Assembly: GCA_049578545.1 (NCBI GenBank)
Contig: JBAUMF010000057.1
Span: forward strand, 1-29,342
Origin: DASQBT01 sp049578545
Lineage (GTDB): Bacteria > Pseudomonadota > Gammaproteobacteria > Burkholderiales > Thiobacillaceae
Reading direction: 5' to 3'
DNA: 29,342 bases
A program made the position numbers and the translations under genes. Position 1 is the stretch's first letter. Each line of letters starts with the position of its first letter. The notes beneath the pieces were generated by a model. It did no database searches. It saw nothing but the letters and a program-made list of their open reading frames with translations, and was not told where the DNA came from. Shown here piece after piece: positions 21,342 to 29,216 of the stretch.

Positions 21342-23704
21342 GCAGCAATGCTCACATCCGCATCGTTCGCCGCGCAAACTTCCCATCGCATACAACTGTC
21401 TGCGATGAGGAGTTCCTTTCCCCCCACCAGGGTATTGTCGCCGCTGCCCACCGCGATGAAACTGCCCTTCTGCCCGGTGGGCGTCAACGTAGCCGCCTGG
21501 CTCAGGGCCGTGGCGAGATCGGTTTGGCTGTTGGCGTAGATGCGATTGGTGCCGTCCCCCACCCAGATGAGATCCTGACCCCCACCGCCGCTGATCACAT
21601 TGTTGCCATTGCCGCCCCAGGCATAGATGTAGTCTCGTCCGGTGCCACCGACGATCACATCGTTTCCTCCGGACCGGCTGTCTGAAGACGCATCGAGGAA
21701 GTTGGTGCCGTTCCCCATGTTGATCTGGTCGTCATTTGGGGTGCCCGCATAGAACATGTCGGCGTTGTAATCGGCGGCCTTCTGATTGGCATCCACCGGT
21801 TGACCGGTAACGACGTTGGTCGGGCTAGGGCTCAAGGCTGGACTGGCCGTATAGTCGACTTCGACGGTACTGCTGATGGGTGTGCCGGTGCTGGGATCGT
21901 TAAACGTCGCGGTGAGCTTGATGGCCTCGGGGCTGGGAACATCCTTGGTATTCACCAGTGAAAAGCTGACACTGTCGTTGCCCGGGGCGACGGTCACGGT
22001 GACAGCATTGTTGTTGAAGGCAACCAGCCCATGTCCGGTATCGACGGCAAAGGCAGTCGGGTCGCCCTGGGCCAGGCTCAGGGTGATGGTCTGGGGACTG
22101 TCGCTGATCGCGGAGACGTAGGCGGTCAAGGTGAGCGCGCCGGGGGGCGGGTCAATGGGCGAGTTGGCCTTGGTCAGGATTTGCAGCAGTGAGAGTTGGT
22201 CAGTGCCCAACATGAGCTTGAGCGCCGACTGCATATGAATCCCCAGATAGCCATTCGGGTCCGTCTCGGCTTTGGAGACGTCGAAGTTGTCGATGACGAT
22301 CTGATCGGTGCCGAGGAGCCCCTGGCTGATAGTGAGGGTTTTCTTGAGGGGATCGAACTGAAATTGGGTGCTGCCCGAAGTCCACAGTCCGGGTGTCCCG
22401 CTGTACACGAGCGGGGTGGTGGGAAGCTGGGTGCCGTTGACCCAAATGCTACCCTTGCCATCGCTGTCGTCGATGGTGTCGGTGACGTTGTTGACCGGCG
22501 CGGGGTCACCTATCTGATAGATGTCGTTGCCGGCACCGCCCTTAAGAAGGTCGTTGCCCGTCCCCGCCACCAACATATCATCTCCATTAGTTCCGACCAA
22601 GGTATCGCTGCCGTCTGCTGCAATCAGAAGAACACCTGCGTAAGGCCCTGTCAGCCTGCCCTTTACCATATCCGCTGAAAATCCATTGTTTGCGACAAAG
22701 ATGTTCAAGGAGCCAAAGTTCTTGCCTGGGGAGTACGTGTTAATCAACTCCGTCGCTGCGTCTTGCAATGTCGATGCCAAGTCACTCACAGAACCAAGAC
22801 CCGCCAAACTAGAGTTGGCCTTATTGACTATCGATGTTGTCAAATGTGACGTGTCAAAGTTCACCATGGCGTCGGCGTTACGCGTGTACATTCGGTATAT
22901 CGCGAGCGCCTGACCGGGGTTAGGCGTGTCGGGGCCGTAGAGGCCGAACATCGCAGCTTCCGTATAATTGCGCCATACGTCGCGAGTTTTCGCATAAGGT
23001 CGAAGATACCTAATCGTGTACCATGCCTCCGCTCTCGCATCATTCGGGTTGGGCAGGCTCAGCGCTGCCTTGAGTAGGCCCGTAAATGGTGGATGAATCT
23101 CCCCCTGGTATAACAGGGAAAATAATGCGATGCGCTCATCTGAAGGTGAGATTCCGGGGAATATGCCGATCAAAGTGGCTGTGCCGCTTAACGTGTCTTC
23201 GTAATGTTGTTGTATTTCATTGACGAAAGCGTTGGCAACATCTGTAGAACTTTTGAATTCGAATGTATTGGGTGGAGTACCAATCAGTACCAGATCATTC
23301 GCGCTGTATGGCGAATTGGTCGCGTTCATCAATTGAATGCGTGCCTCCAATATTCCATTCAATGCGGATTGGAGTTGCGTTGTCGAGTTTGGCCCCTGTG
23401 ACCAGGTGTCTAGAGTGTTCCTTAGTGCCGCGTAGAAAGTGTTCTCGTCCGCCTGAGCCGTGTTCGATAATGTCAATGTCAATGGAGGGTTATCTACCCC
23501 AAGATATGTTTGAATGAACCAGTTCTCAAAGCCAGGAACCGCCCTGGGACCGGTTATTGCGAATCCCCATCCAATCGTTGGCACCCCCACACTATCCACA
23601 TAAGCTTGAAGCTTTTCCCCTTCAACCCCCTTTATATATTGCTGAAGCCGTTGGCTATAGAAAGTCGTGTTGGACCACTGGGTAATGGAAGTCTTGAAGG
23701 TCAT
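21338..23704 (-). CDS. lysozyme-like RTX protein, 3'-truncated (RTX1)
   Basis: This 788-aa protein begins two bases after the previous gene. Residues 1-330 are lysozyme-like: E28 in GVEGEKLQAYVD, D37, and T43 in PTIGWGF sit at T4-lysozyme spacing and look closer to phage endolysins than those of RTX2. A short RTX run (362-397), the Calx-beta/Ig-like segment (515-617) and the start of an RTX array follow. At residue 761, after GSGDNTLVGG, similarity to RTX2 stops abruptly. A 27-residue tail with two cysteines (KELLIADSCMRWEVC...) leads to a stop overlapping the next gene. The C-terminal secretion signal seen in RTX2 is missing, so it is probably not exported as it stands. Confidence 0.88.
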   Translation of the reverse strand: MTFKTSITQWSNTTFYSQRLQQYIKGVEGEKLQAYVDSVGVPTIGWGFAITGPRAVPGFENWFIQTYLGVDNPPLTLTLSNTAQADENTFYAALRNTLDTWSQGPNSTTQLQSALNGILEARIQLMNATNSPYSANDLVLIGTPPNTFEFKSSTDVANAFVNEIQQHYEDTLSGTATLIGIFPGISPSDERIALFSLLYQGEIHPPFTGLLKAALSLPNPNDARAEAWYTIRYLRPYAKTRDVWRNYTEAAMFGLYGPDTPNPGQALAIYRMYTRNADAMVNFDTSHLTTSIVNKANSSLAGLGSVSDLASTLQDAATELINTYSPGKNFGSLNIFVANNGFSADMVKGRLTGPYAGVLLIAADGSDTLVGTNGDDMLVAGTGNDLLKGGAGNDIYQIGDPAPVNNVTDTIDDSDGKGSIWVNGTQLPTTPLVYSGTPGLWTSGSTQFQFDPLKKTLTISQGLLGTDQIVIDNFDVSKAETDPNGYLGIHMQSALKLMLGTDQLSLLQILTKANSPIDPPPGALTLTAYVSAISDSPQTITLSLAQGDPTAFAVDTGHGLVAFNNNAVTVTVAPGNDSVSFSLVNTKDVPSPEAIKLTATFNDPSTGTPISSTVEVDYTASPALSPSPTNVVTGQPVDANQKAADYNADMFYAGTPNDDQINMGNGTNFLDASSDSRSGGNDVIVGGTGRDYIYAWGGNGNNVISGGGGQDLIWVGDGTNRIYANSQTDLATALSQAATLTPTGQKGSFIAVGSGDNTLVGGKELLIADSCMRWEVCAANDADVSIAA
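21423..22162 (-). repeat. 0.74-kb direct repeat shared by the two RTX genes, copy in RTX1
   Basis: This is the partner of 18161-18900. Its left edge at 21422/21423 is exactly where RTX1 departs from RTX2. A crossover between the copies would remove 3262 bp and join the RTX1 N-terminus in frame to the RTX2 body. Confidence 0.85.
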
Positions 23705-23706
23705 GA

Positions 23707-24606
23707 TCAGCGATCCTTACTCAAAGTTTTCTTGTAGCGAAAGAGACAGACCCGATCGAAGAACACCGCGGGGTCCAGCGTGATTTGCGATAACAGGACA
23801 TTGCCATTTTCGTCATACAACTCCCCATAAGGCTGGCCATTGATTAGCCAGAGATTGCTGTAGGCGGAAGCACCAAAGCCCAGATGCGAATCATGTAGTT
23901 CACTGATGAACTCACGAAGGTTCCCGCTTGCGACGAAGGGGCGAAGCAAGTACCCGTGGGCTACCGGCATAACACGGCCTGTGCTCTGCTCGCAGCGCCA
24001 TCTCGGATCCGGATTTGCAGGATCGGTTACATTGAACCCAAATTGGATGATCTGGAATGCAGTGGCTTCCTTTGTCGGCGAATACTGTGACGGCAACAGG
24101 AGATGCCCACTCAACTCAAGCTTCGCGCGCCGAAACACGAGGTCACCATTTCGAACCGCCTGCCGCCAGGATGATAAGGCAGCTTCCGAAGGATAGTCTT
24201 TTGCCTCCGAAGGGCGCGGGGGGAAAACTCTTGTTACCACTGCCTTAAAAAGTTCGGGATACTTTTCAGGATTTAGATCTTCCCATTGGACGGGCTTCAG
24301 CTTTCCCGCCAACATGGGTGCAACAGGCTGCCCGCATGACAGCGGTAAATTACGCTTCGCAAAATAGCGTAAGTTCTGCAGATAAAGCTTGCAGACCTTT
24401 GGGTCTTGTGGGGACTCGAAAGGCTCTCCTTCTAGATCTGCTCTTCCGGCATAATTTCTCGCATTCACATCCAACACATAATCGTCTGCACATGCCAGAT
24501 TGGGAAGCGAGCTCAAACAGAACCAGAGTACCATTCCCCAAGGGACAGCAAGCCGACCACCCTCCTTCCAGCACATGCCACTTCTATGTCTGTCTGTTCT
24601 ATCCAT
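23707..24606 (-). CDS. exported four-cysteine protein, candidate immunity protein 1
   Basis: I place the start at 24606 because GGAGGAG lies just upstream and the ATG overlaps the ABC transporter stop by 8 nt; earlier in-frame starts lie inside that gene. The 299-aa product has a long signal peptide (basic n-region, then VPWGMVLWFCLSSLPNLACA, cleavage near 40) and a mature start DDYVLD. C72, C91, C205 and C287 align with the four cysteines of the paralogue at 20511-21341; the first two are 19 apart in both. Common motifs are NLRYFAKRN, LSCGQPVAPML, NPEKYPEL and LWLINGQPYGELYDENG. No known family is recognised. It directly precedes RTX1, so a specific periplasmic inhibitor of that lysozyme domain is proposed. 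Confidence 0.75.
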   Translation of the reverse strand: MDRTDRHRSGMCWKEGGRLAVPWGMVLWFCLSSLPNLACADDYVLDVNARNYAGRADLEGEPFESPQDPKVCKLYLQNLRYFAKRNLPLSCGQPVAPMLAGKLKPVQWEDLNPEKYPELFKAVVTRVFPPRPSEAKDYPSEAALSSWRQAVRNGDLVFRRAKLELSGHLLLPSQYSPTKEATAFQIIQFGFNVTDPANPDPRWRCEQSTGRVMPVAHGYLLRPFVASGNLREFISELHDSHLGFGASAYSNLWLINGQPYGELYDENGNVLLSQITLDPAVFFDRVCLFRYKKTLSKDR

Positions 24607-26866
24607 TTGCTCCTCCGCTCGTTTGCGCTGTGGTGCTCTCCGCATCTGCCACCGCAGCGAGTGATCCATGCCCAATCCTCACCACCTCATCCACCTGCAG
24701 GTTCTTCGGCAATGCATGGGCGATGAACAGCATGGTGACCTTGCCCCTGAGCTGGTTAACCGTGGCGGCGAAGTGCTCGGATGTCTGCGCATCCAGGCTG
24801 CTGGTGGCTTCGTCGAACAGCAGGATCTTCGGTTGCTTGAGCAGCGCCCGGGCAATGGCGATGCGCTGCTTCTGTCCGCCTGAGAGCCCGACGCCGCGTT
24901 CGCCGATCTCGGTCTGGTAGCCCTGCGGCAGCTTTTCGACGGCGTCGTGGATTTCGGCCATGCGGCAGGCGCGCACGATGTCGTCGAAGCTGGCATGCGG
25001 GTTGGCCAGTTGCAGGTTGTCGTAGAGGGTGCCGGAGAACAGGATGGTCTCCTGCGGCACCACGCCAAAGCTGTGGCGCAGCTCATTGGCCGATAGGTTG
25101 CGGATGTCGTTGCCGTCCAGCTTGATGCTGCCGTCGTTTGGCTGGTAGAAGCCTTGCAGCAGTTTGGCCAGTGTGCTCTTGCCGGAGCCTGAGGGCCCCA
25201 TGATGGCCACTACCCTGCCGGGTTCGACCTTGAGATGGAAGTGCTGGTAGAGGAAGGGCAGGCTGTCGGCGTAGCGGAAGCTCAAGTCCTCGATCTCGAT
25301 CTTCCCCCGGCCTTCCCTCACCCGGCTGGGCAGGATGGAATACGGTTCGGGCGGAGCATTCATGATGTCGCCCAGCCGGGCAACCGAGAGACTGGCCTGC
25401 TGGAACTGCTGCCACAGGCCGACGAGTCTTAGCATGGGCTGGGAGACGCGGGCGGCGAACATCTGGAAGGCGACCAGCATGCCGATGGTGAAGTCCACCC
25501 GGTGCATGACGAGGTAGGCGCCCATCACCAGGATCAGCAGGGTCATGGTCTGCTCCAAGGCGTTGGCGACCACGTTATAGGTGTTGGCGACCTGGCGCAC
25601 ATCAAACCCGGAGCGCAGGTACTCGGCCAGATAGTCACCGTACTTGGCCTTGATCTGCGGTTCCATCTGCAGGCTCTTGACGGTTTCGAGGCCCGAGACG
25701 TATTCGGTGGTAAAGGCCTGGTTGCGGGCGCCAAGGAGAAACTGCTCGTTGAGCCGGGTGCGGAAGACGGGCGCCATGATCAGGCTCAGGATGACAATGA
25801 CGCTGATGATGGCCAGCGTGATGAGGGTCAGGTTCACGCTGTAGTAGAACATGATGCCGACGAAGATCAGCAGGAAGGGCAGATCCAGGATCAGGGTGAC
25901 CGCGGCGCTGGCAACAAACTCGCGGATGGTTTCCACCCCGCGCAGGCGGGCGGTGATGACCCCAGTGGGCCGGTGCTCGAAGTAGCGCGGCGGCAGCTTG
26001 AACAGGTGCTCGAACACGGCGGAGCCGAGCACCGCATCGACCCGGTTGCCGGTGTGCAGCACCAGGTACTGGCGCACCCAGGAGAGCAGGGCGGTGAACA
26101 GGGTCACCACCACCAGGCCGATTGCAATCACCAGGAGGGTGCTCTCGGTGCGGTGCACCACCACCTTGTCGATCACCACCTGGGTGAAGATCGGGGTGCT
26201 CAGTGCCAGGAGTTGCATGATGAGCGAAGCGATGAGGACATCGCGCCATACCTCTTTATGCTTGAGCAGTTCGGGAATGAACCAGCGGAAGCTGAATGCC
26301 TTGGTTGAGGTCGTGGCCCCGTCGGGATCCTGCAAGGGGCTGTTGGCCAGGGCCAGTTGGAAGGCCACACCGGCATAGCGCTGGGCGAATTGGTCCGGGC
26401 TCAGGATCGCCGGGGTGTTGGTGCCGGCCTCGAACAGCACCACTTGGGTATCGCTCGCCTGGATGACGATGGCAGGGCGCCGCCTCATTCCCGTTTGCGG
26501 GGCCGTCGCTTCCGACTCAACGATTAGATGTTGGGTGGTGGGGTCGGCAGGTTCATTGGATACGTCATCCAGCAGGACCAGGCAGGGCACGCTCAAACAG
26601 GTTACAGCCTGGGCATCGCAATCCTTGCGCTTGATGCGAAACCCCAGGGCACGGGCGGCGTGGACCAGGGAATCGGCAGAGTAAGGCGGCGGAAACTGGC
26701 GGACCAGGAGTTCGGGGTCGAAGGGCTTGCGGTTTAAGGCACAGAAGCTGCCCAAGGCCCAGACGATGTCTTCAGTGGAAAGGGGGGCTTCTGGGGATGC
26801 CGGAGACGGGCGCACAGCGCTCTTGCGCGCACGCCAGTTCGACGCCACTGCGGCTAACCTCCCCAT
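24599..26866 (-). CDS. HlyB-type ABC transporter of type I secretion
   Basis: This 755-aa inner-membrane exporter ATPase has three parts. Residues about 30-170 are a C39-peptidase-like domain without the catalytic cysteine motif, as in HlyB, where it binds unfolded RTX substrate. About six membrane helices follow (about 205-480). The ATPase domain has Walker A GPSGSGKS (K563), signature LSGGQ (661-665), Walker B ILLFDEATSSLD (D685, E686) and a H-loop histidine in FIAHAL. Lack of protease residues means substrates are not cleaved at a leader. It is the first gene of the minus-strand operon, reading from 26866 after a promoter region, and overlaps the next gene by 8 nt. Confidence 0.95.
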   Translation of the reverse strand: MGRLAAVASNWRARKSAVRPSPASPEAPLSTEDIVWALGSFCALNRKPFDPELLVRQFPPPYSADSLVHAARALGFRIKRKDCDAQAVTCLSVPCLVLLDDVSNEPADPTTQHLIVESEATAPQTGMRRRPAIVIQASDTQVVLFEAGTNTPAILSPDQFAQRYAGVAFQLALANSPLQDPDGATTSTKAFSFRWFIPELLKHKEVWRDVLIASLIMQLLALSTPIFTQVVIDKVVVHRTESTLLVIAIGLVVVTLFTALLSWVRQYLVLHTGNRVDAVLGSAVFEHLFKLPPRYFEHRPTGVITARLRGVETIREFVASAAVTLILDLPFLLIFVGIMFYYSVNLTLITLAIISVIVILSLIMAPVFRTRLNEQFLLGARNQAFTTEYVSGLETVKSLQMEPQIKAKYGDYLAEYLRSGFDVRQVANTYNVVANALEQTMTLLILVMGAYLVMHRVDFTIGMLVAFQMFAARVSQPMLRLVGLWQQFQQASLSVARLGDIMNAPPEPYSILPSRVREGRGKIEIEDLSFRYADSLPFLYQHFHLKVEPGRVVAIMGPSGSGKSTLAKLLQGFYQPNDGSIKLDGNDIRNLSANELRHSFGVVPQETILFSGTLYDNLQLANPHASFDDIVRACRMAEIHDAVEKLPQGYQTEIGERGVGLSGGQKQRIAIARALLKQPKILLFDEATSSLDAQTSEHFAATVNQLRGKVTMLFIAHALPKNLQVDEVVRIGHGSLAAVADAESTTAQTSGGANG

Positions 26867-26935
26867 CGATCTTAATTTCTTTCTGTGTGGCTGTTGGTCT
26901 AAGTTGTCAGCGTTTTTGAGAATTATCTTTATCAG

Positions 26936-26948
26936 GTGTGAAGCACAC
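26936..26948. promoter_or_regulatory. short inverted repeat over the -10 region
   Basis: GTGTG-AAG-CACAC overlaps the proposed -10 box of the secretion operon. Five-base arms are short, so this is only a candidate operator. Confidence 0.3.
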
Positions 26949-26974
26949 TAGCTGCACCCCCCCTGCACTGTCAA
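26945..26974 (-). promoter_or_regulatory. candidate promoter of the secretion operon
   Basis: On the minus strand a consensus TTGACA (26974-26969) is followed after 18 nt by TAGTGT (26950-26945). The spacer contains a run of seven G. Transcription would begin near 26938, leaving a leader of about 70 nt before the ABC transporter start. Confidence 0.5.
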
Positions 26975-26990
26975 TATGCCAATTGGTATA
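26975..26990. promoter_or_regulatory. palindrome abutting the -35 box
   Basis: TATGCCAATTGGTATA has the perfect core CCAATTGG and matching outer TAT/ATA, with one mismatch pair. It ends exactly where the TTGACA box begins, a typical place for an activator or regulator dimer, and lies between the two divergent genes. Confidence 0.45.
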
Positions 26991-27200
26991 ACGAACAAAT
27001 TTAATTGCGGGTGCCGGTTGGCGTTGCCGTCCCCGTCCCAAATTAGCAAATAGTTAGTAAATCCACGACAGTCCCGATCTGATCCTCCCAGGCTACTGAA
27101 CAGCGCCTTCTGCGGATCGAAAGGTTCCAGCTACAATGGCAGGCCGATTGATGCCCACCCCGACAAGAACGACGCGATTCCCACGCCGAATTCAGACGCC
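26991..27200. other. upstream region of the glycosyltransferase gene
   Basis: It contains an AT-rich patch (27040-27065) that could hold a plus-strand promoter, but no -35/-10 pair is clear. No gene is seen. Confidence 0.35.
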
Positions 27201-28430
27201 ATGAAGGTTTTGTTCGTCCATCAGAATTTCCCCGGCCAGTATCTGCACCTGGCGCGTGCACTGGGTGCCCATCCCGGCAATGAAGTGGTGTTCATCACCC
27301 AGCGTAAAGATGCCTCGCTGCCGGGGGTGCGCAACATGGTCTACCAGCCGCATCGGATGATCACCCGGGAAGTGCATCATTACCTGCGCGAGACCGAGGC
27401 GGGCGTGATCAATGCGCAGGAGGTGGCGCGCGCGGCATTGAACCTTAAGACATCCGGCTTCGTGCCGGACGTGATGTTGGGTCATAACGGCTGGGGGGAG
27501 ATCTGGTATCTGAAAGACGTTTTTCCTACCACGCCCCTGATCGGCTATTTCGAGTTCTTTTACCGCTTCCTTGGGGCAGACGTGGGGTTCGATCCGGATG
27601 AAGTGGCGATTTTTGATACCGCCCCCCGCATCCGGACCAAGAACCTGGGCAATCTACTGGGACTCGACTGCGTCGATCTCGGTCAGTGCCCGACCCGCTG
27701 GCAGCATTCGCTCTACCCGGCCCGATATCAGGATAAGTTGCGCGTGGTGCATGAGGGCATTGATACCCGGCTGGCCGCCCCCAACCCGCAGGCCCGCCTG
27801 AAACTCCCGAGCGGCCAGGAGCTGACGCGCGCGGATGAGGTGGTGACCTATGTGGCGCGCAATCTCGAACCCTACCGGGGTTTCATCAGTTTCATGCGCG
27901 GCCTACCGGAAATTCTGCAACGGCGTCCGAAGGCCCAGGTGGTGATCATTGGCGGCGATGAGATCAGCTATGGCCCTCGGCCCGCCCATGGCACGACTTA
28001 CCGGCAACAGATGCTGACAGAGCTGGGGGATGGGCTTGATCTCAAGCGGGTGCATTTCATGGGCAAAGTGCCGTATCCGGTCTTTATGAACACGCTACAA
28101 ATCTCCAGCGCGCACGTGTACCTGACCTTCCCCTTCGTGCTGTCCTGGTCGATGCTGGAAGCGATGTCGGCGGGCTGCGTCGTGATCGGTTCGCGCACTC
28201 AACCGGTGGAGGAGGTGATTCGGCATGGGGAGAACGGCCTGCTGGTGGATTTCTTCTCACAAGTTGCGATCGCTGAGCAGGTGGTGGCGGTGCTCGAAGA
28301 CCCCGGTGCCTATAAGGCCCTGCGGGAGAATGCCCGTCGGTCGGTCGTTGATGCCTATGACCTGAGTTCGATCTGCCTGCCGGCCCAGGTGAGATTGCTT
28401 AATGAAGCAGCGGGGATAAGGAGGGATTAA
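27201..28430 (+). CDS. family 4 glycosyltransferase
   Basis: This 409-aa cytoplasmic or membrane-associated enzyme has two Rossmann-like halves. The start MKVLFVHQNFPGQYLHLA is the acceptor-domain nucleotide-fold motif. The C-terminal half has YVARNLEPYRGF, QVVIIGGD, HFMGKVPYPVF, and the E-x7-E region from E320 (SMLEAMSAGCVVIGS) to PVEEVI. GT4 enzymes transfer a sugar from a nucleotide sugar with retention. The gene is divergent from the secretion operon and shares its 334-bp upstream region. No ribosome site is obvious. It may decorate a surface polysaccharide or a secreted protein; the acceptor is unknown. A weak 7-bp hairpin (GATTCTT/AAGAATC, 28448-28470) follows. Confidence 0.92.
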   Translation: MKVLFVHQNFPGQYLHLARALGAHPGNEVVFITQRKDASLPGVRNMVYQPHRMITREVHHYLRETEAGVINAQEVARAALNLKTSGFVPDVMLGHNGWGEIWYLKDVFPTTPLIGYFEFFYRFLGADVGFDPDEVAIFDTAPRIRTKNLGNLLGLDCVDLGQCPTRWQHSLYPARYQDKLRVVHEGIDTRLAAPNPQARLKLPSGQELTRADEVVTYVARNLEPYRGFISFMRGLPEILQRRPKAQVVIIGGDEISYGPRPAHGTTYRQQMLTELGDGLDLKRVHFMGKVPYPVFMNTLQISSAHVYLTFPFVLSWSMLEAMSAGCVVIGSRTQPVEEVIRHGENGLLVDFFSQVAIAEQVVAVLEDPGAYKALRENARRSVVDAYDLSSICLPAQVRLLNEAAGIRRD

Positions 28431-28490
28431 GAGCTAATGCCAATTCTGATTCTTGCGTGACTTAAGAATCCAAGGCCAGACGACGATGGA

Positions 28491-28628
28491 ATGGATTCAT
28501 TCGAGATCGAGTTCCATGTCGTGGCTGGCTCTATGATATGTTATGAAGACATCATTGCACGAGTCTTGAATCAATCTGGCGTTCACGCAAATGGGACAGT
28601 TGTTGATTTGTTGAAGCCGGTGTTTTAG
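28491..28628 (+). CDS. possible small or broken ORF, 45 aa
   Basis: The frame from the ATG at 28491 encodes MDSFEIEFHVVAGSMICYED and continues to VVDLLKPVF before TAG. It is protein-like, with alternating hydrophobic residues, but has no clear ribosome site and no family I recognise. The frame is open upstream to a TGA near 28458. It may be the tail of a truncated gene. It follows the glycosyltransferase by 60 bp on the same strand. Confidence 0.3.
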   Translation: MDSFEIEFHVVAGSMICYEDIIARVLNQSGVHANGTVVDLLKPVF

Positions 28629-28936
28629 TGTGATGGCACAAAAGATTTATTGTAGTGAAAACGTACGGTCAGCCCTGAAACCGCACGAAAGCCGCAAGGC
28701 TTGGGTAGATCGTAAATACTAGAGCGTGCGAAGGCAGTTCGTTGTGATGGTGGTCGTCCAAAGCTAAAACCGAGGACTGACACAAACAAGAGCCCCCGTT
28801 CTGCTGATGGATAGCCGGCGGCATTGTCGAACGGAATCGAGTCCAACTGGACTCTGCTATATAAAGAAGATTTCCCTTGTTATGTGAAATGGCCAGGCCA
28901 TTTGCGCACGCCAATGGTCTTGTTTCATCAACACTG

Positions 28937-28954
28937 AGCAGCGGACACGCTGCT
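28937..28954. repeat. 7-bp perfect hairpin
   Basis: AGCAGCG (28937-28943) pairs with CGCTGCT (28948-28954) around GACA. On the plus strand TTTC follows, too short for a firm terminator call. A second hairpin, GATGC-GCGA-GCATC, with a GNRA loop, lies at 28966-28979. Confidence 0.5.
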
Positions 28955-29024
28955 TTCATCGTCAGGATGCGCGAGCATCGTCGAACCTGCCCTCGCTATT
29001 GAGCGGGCGCAGAGGCACTAAACA

Positions 29025-29135
29025 GGAAACACCTACCGGATAAACCACCGGGCGCGGCATCGCTACGCCTGTTGGCATGCACCGTTCGTTGTCCGTCACC
29101 CGGCGGACATTGATGCAGTTCGGTAGGTGCTTTCC
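29025..29135. ncRNA. candidate multibranch structured RNA element
   Basis: A 14-bp closing stem joins 29025-29038 (GGAAACACCTACCG) and 29121-29135 with one bulged base. Inside lie a hairpin at 29057-29080 (GCAT/ATGC plus GCC/GGC around TGTT) and another at 29090-29109 (TGTCCG/CGGACA). The strand is undecided. It matches no riboswitch class I recognise, and expression is unproven. Confidence 0.35.
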
Positions 29136-29216
29136 CCTTAGCTGCCGGTGTGCGCCTTGAGCGCTGACCGATCGCAGCAAACCAACCCCTTCATCCGCAA
29201 TCTGCGGCAATTGTGC

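Noticed and set aside
28669..29210. Minus-strand open frames in the right end region
   Set aside because: There are no ribosome sites or domains, and the frames run through strong hairpins; better explained as non-coding DNA.
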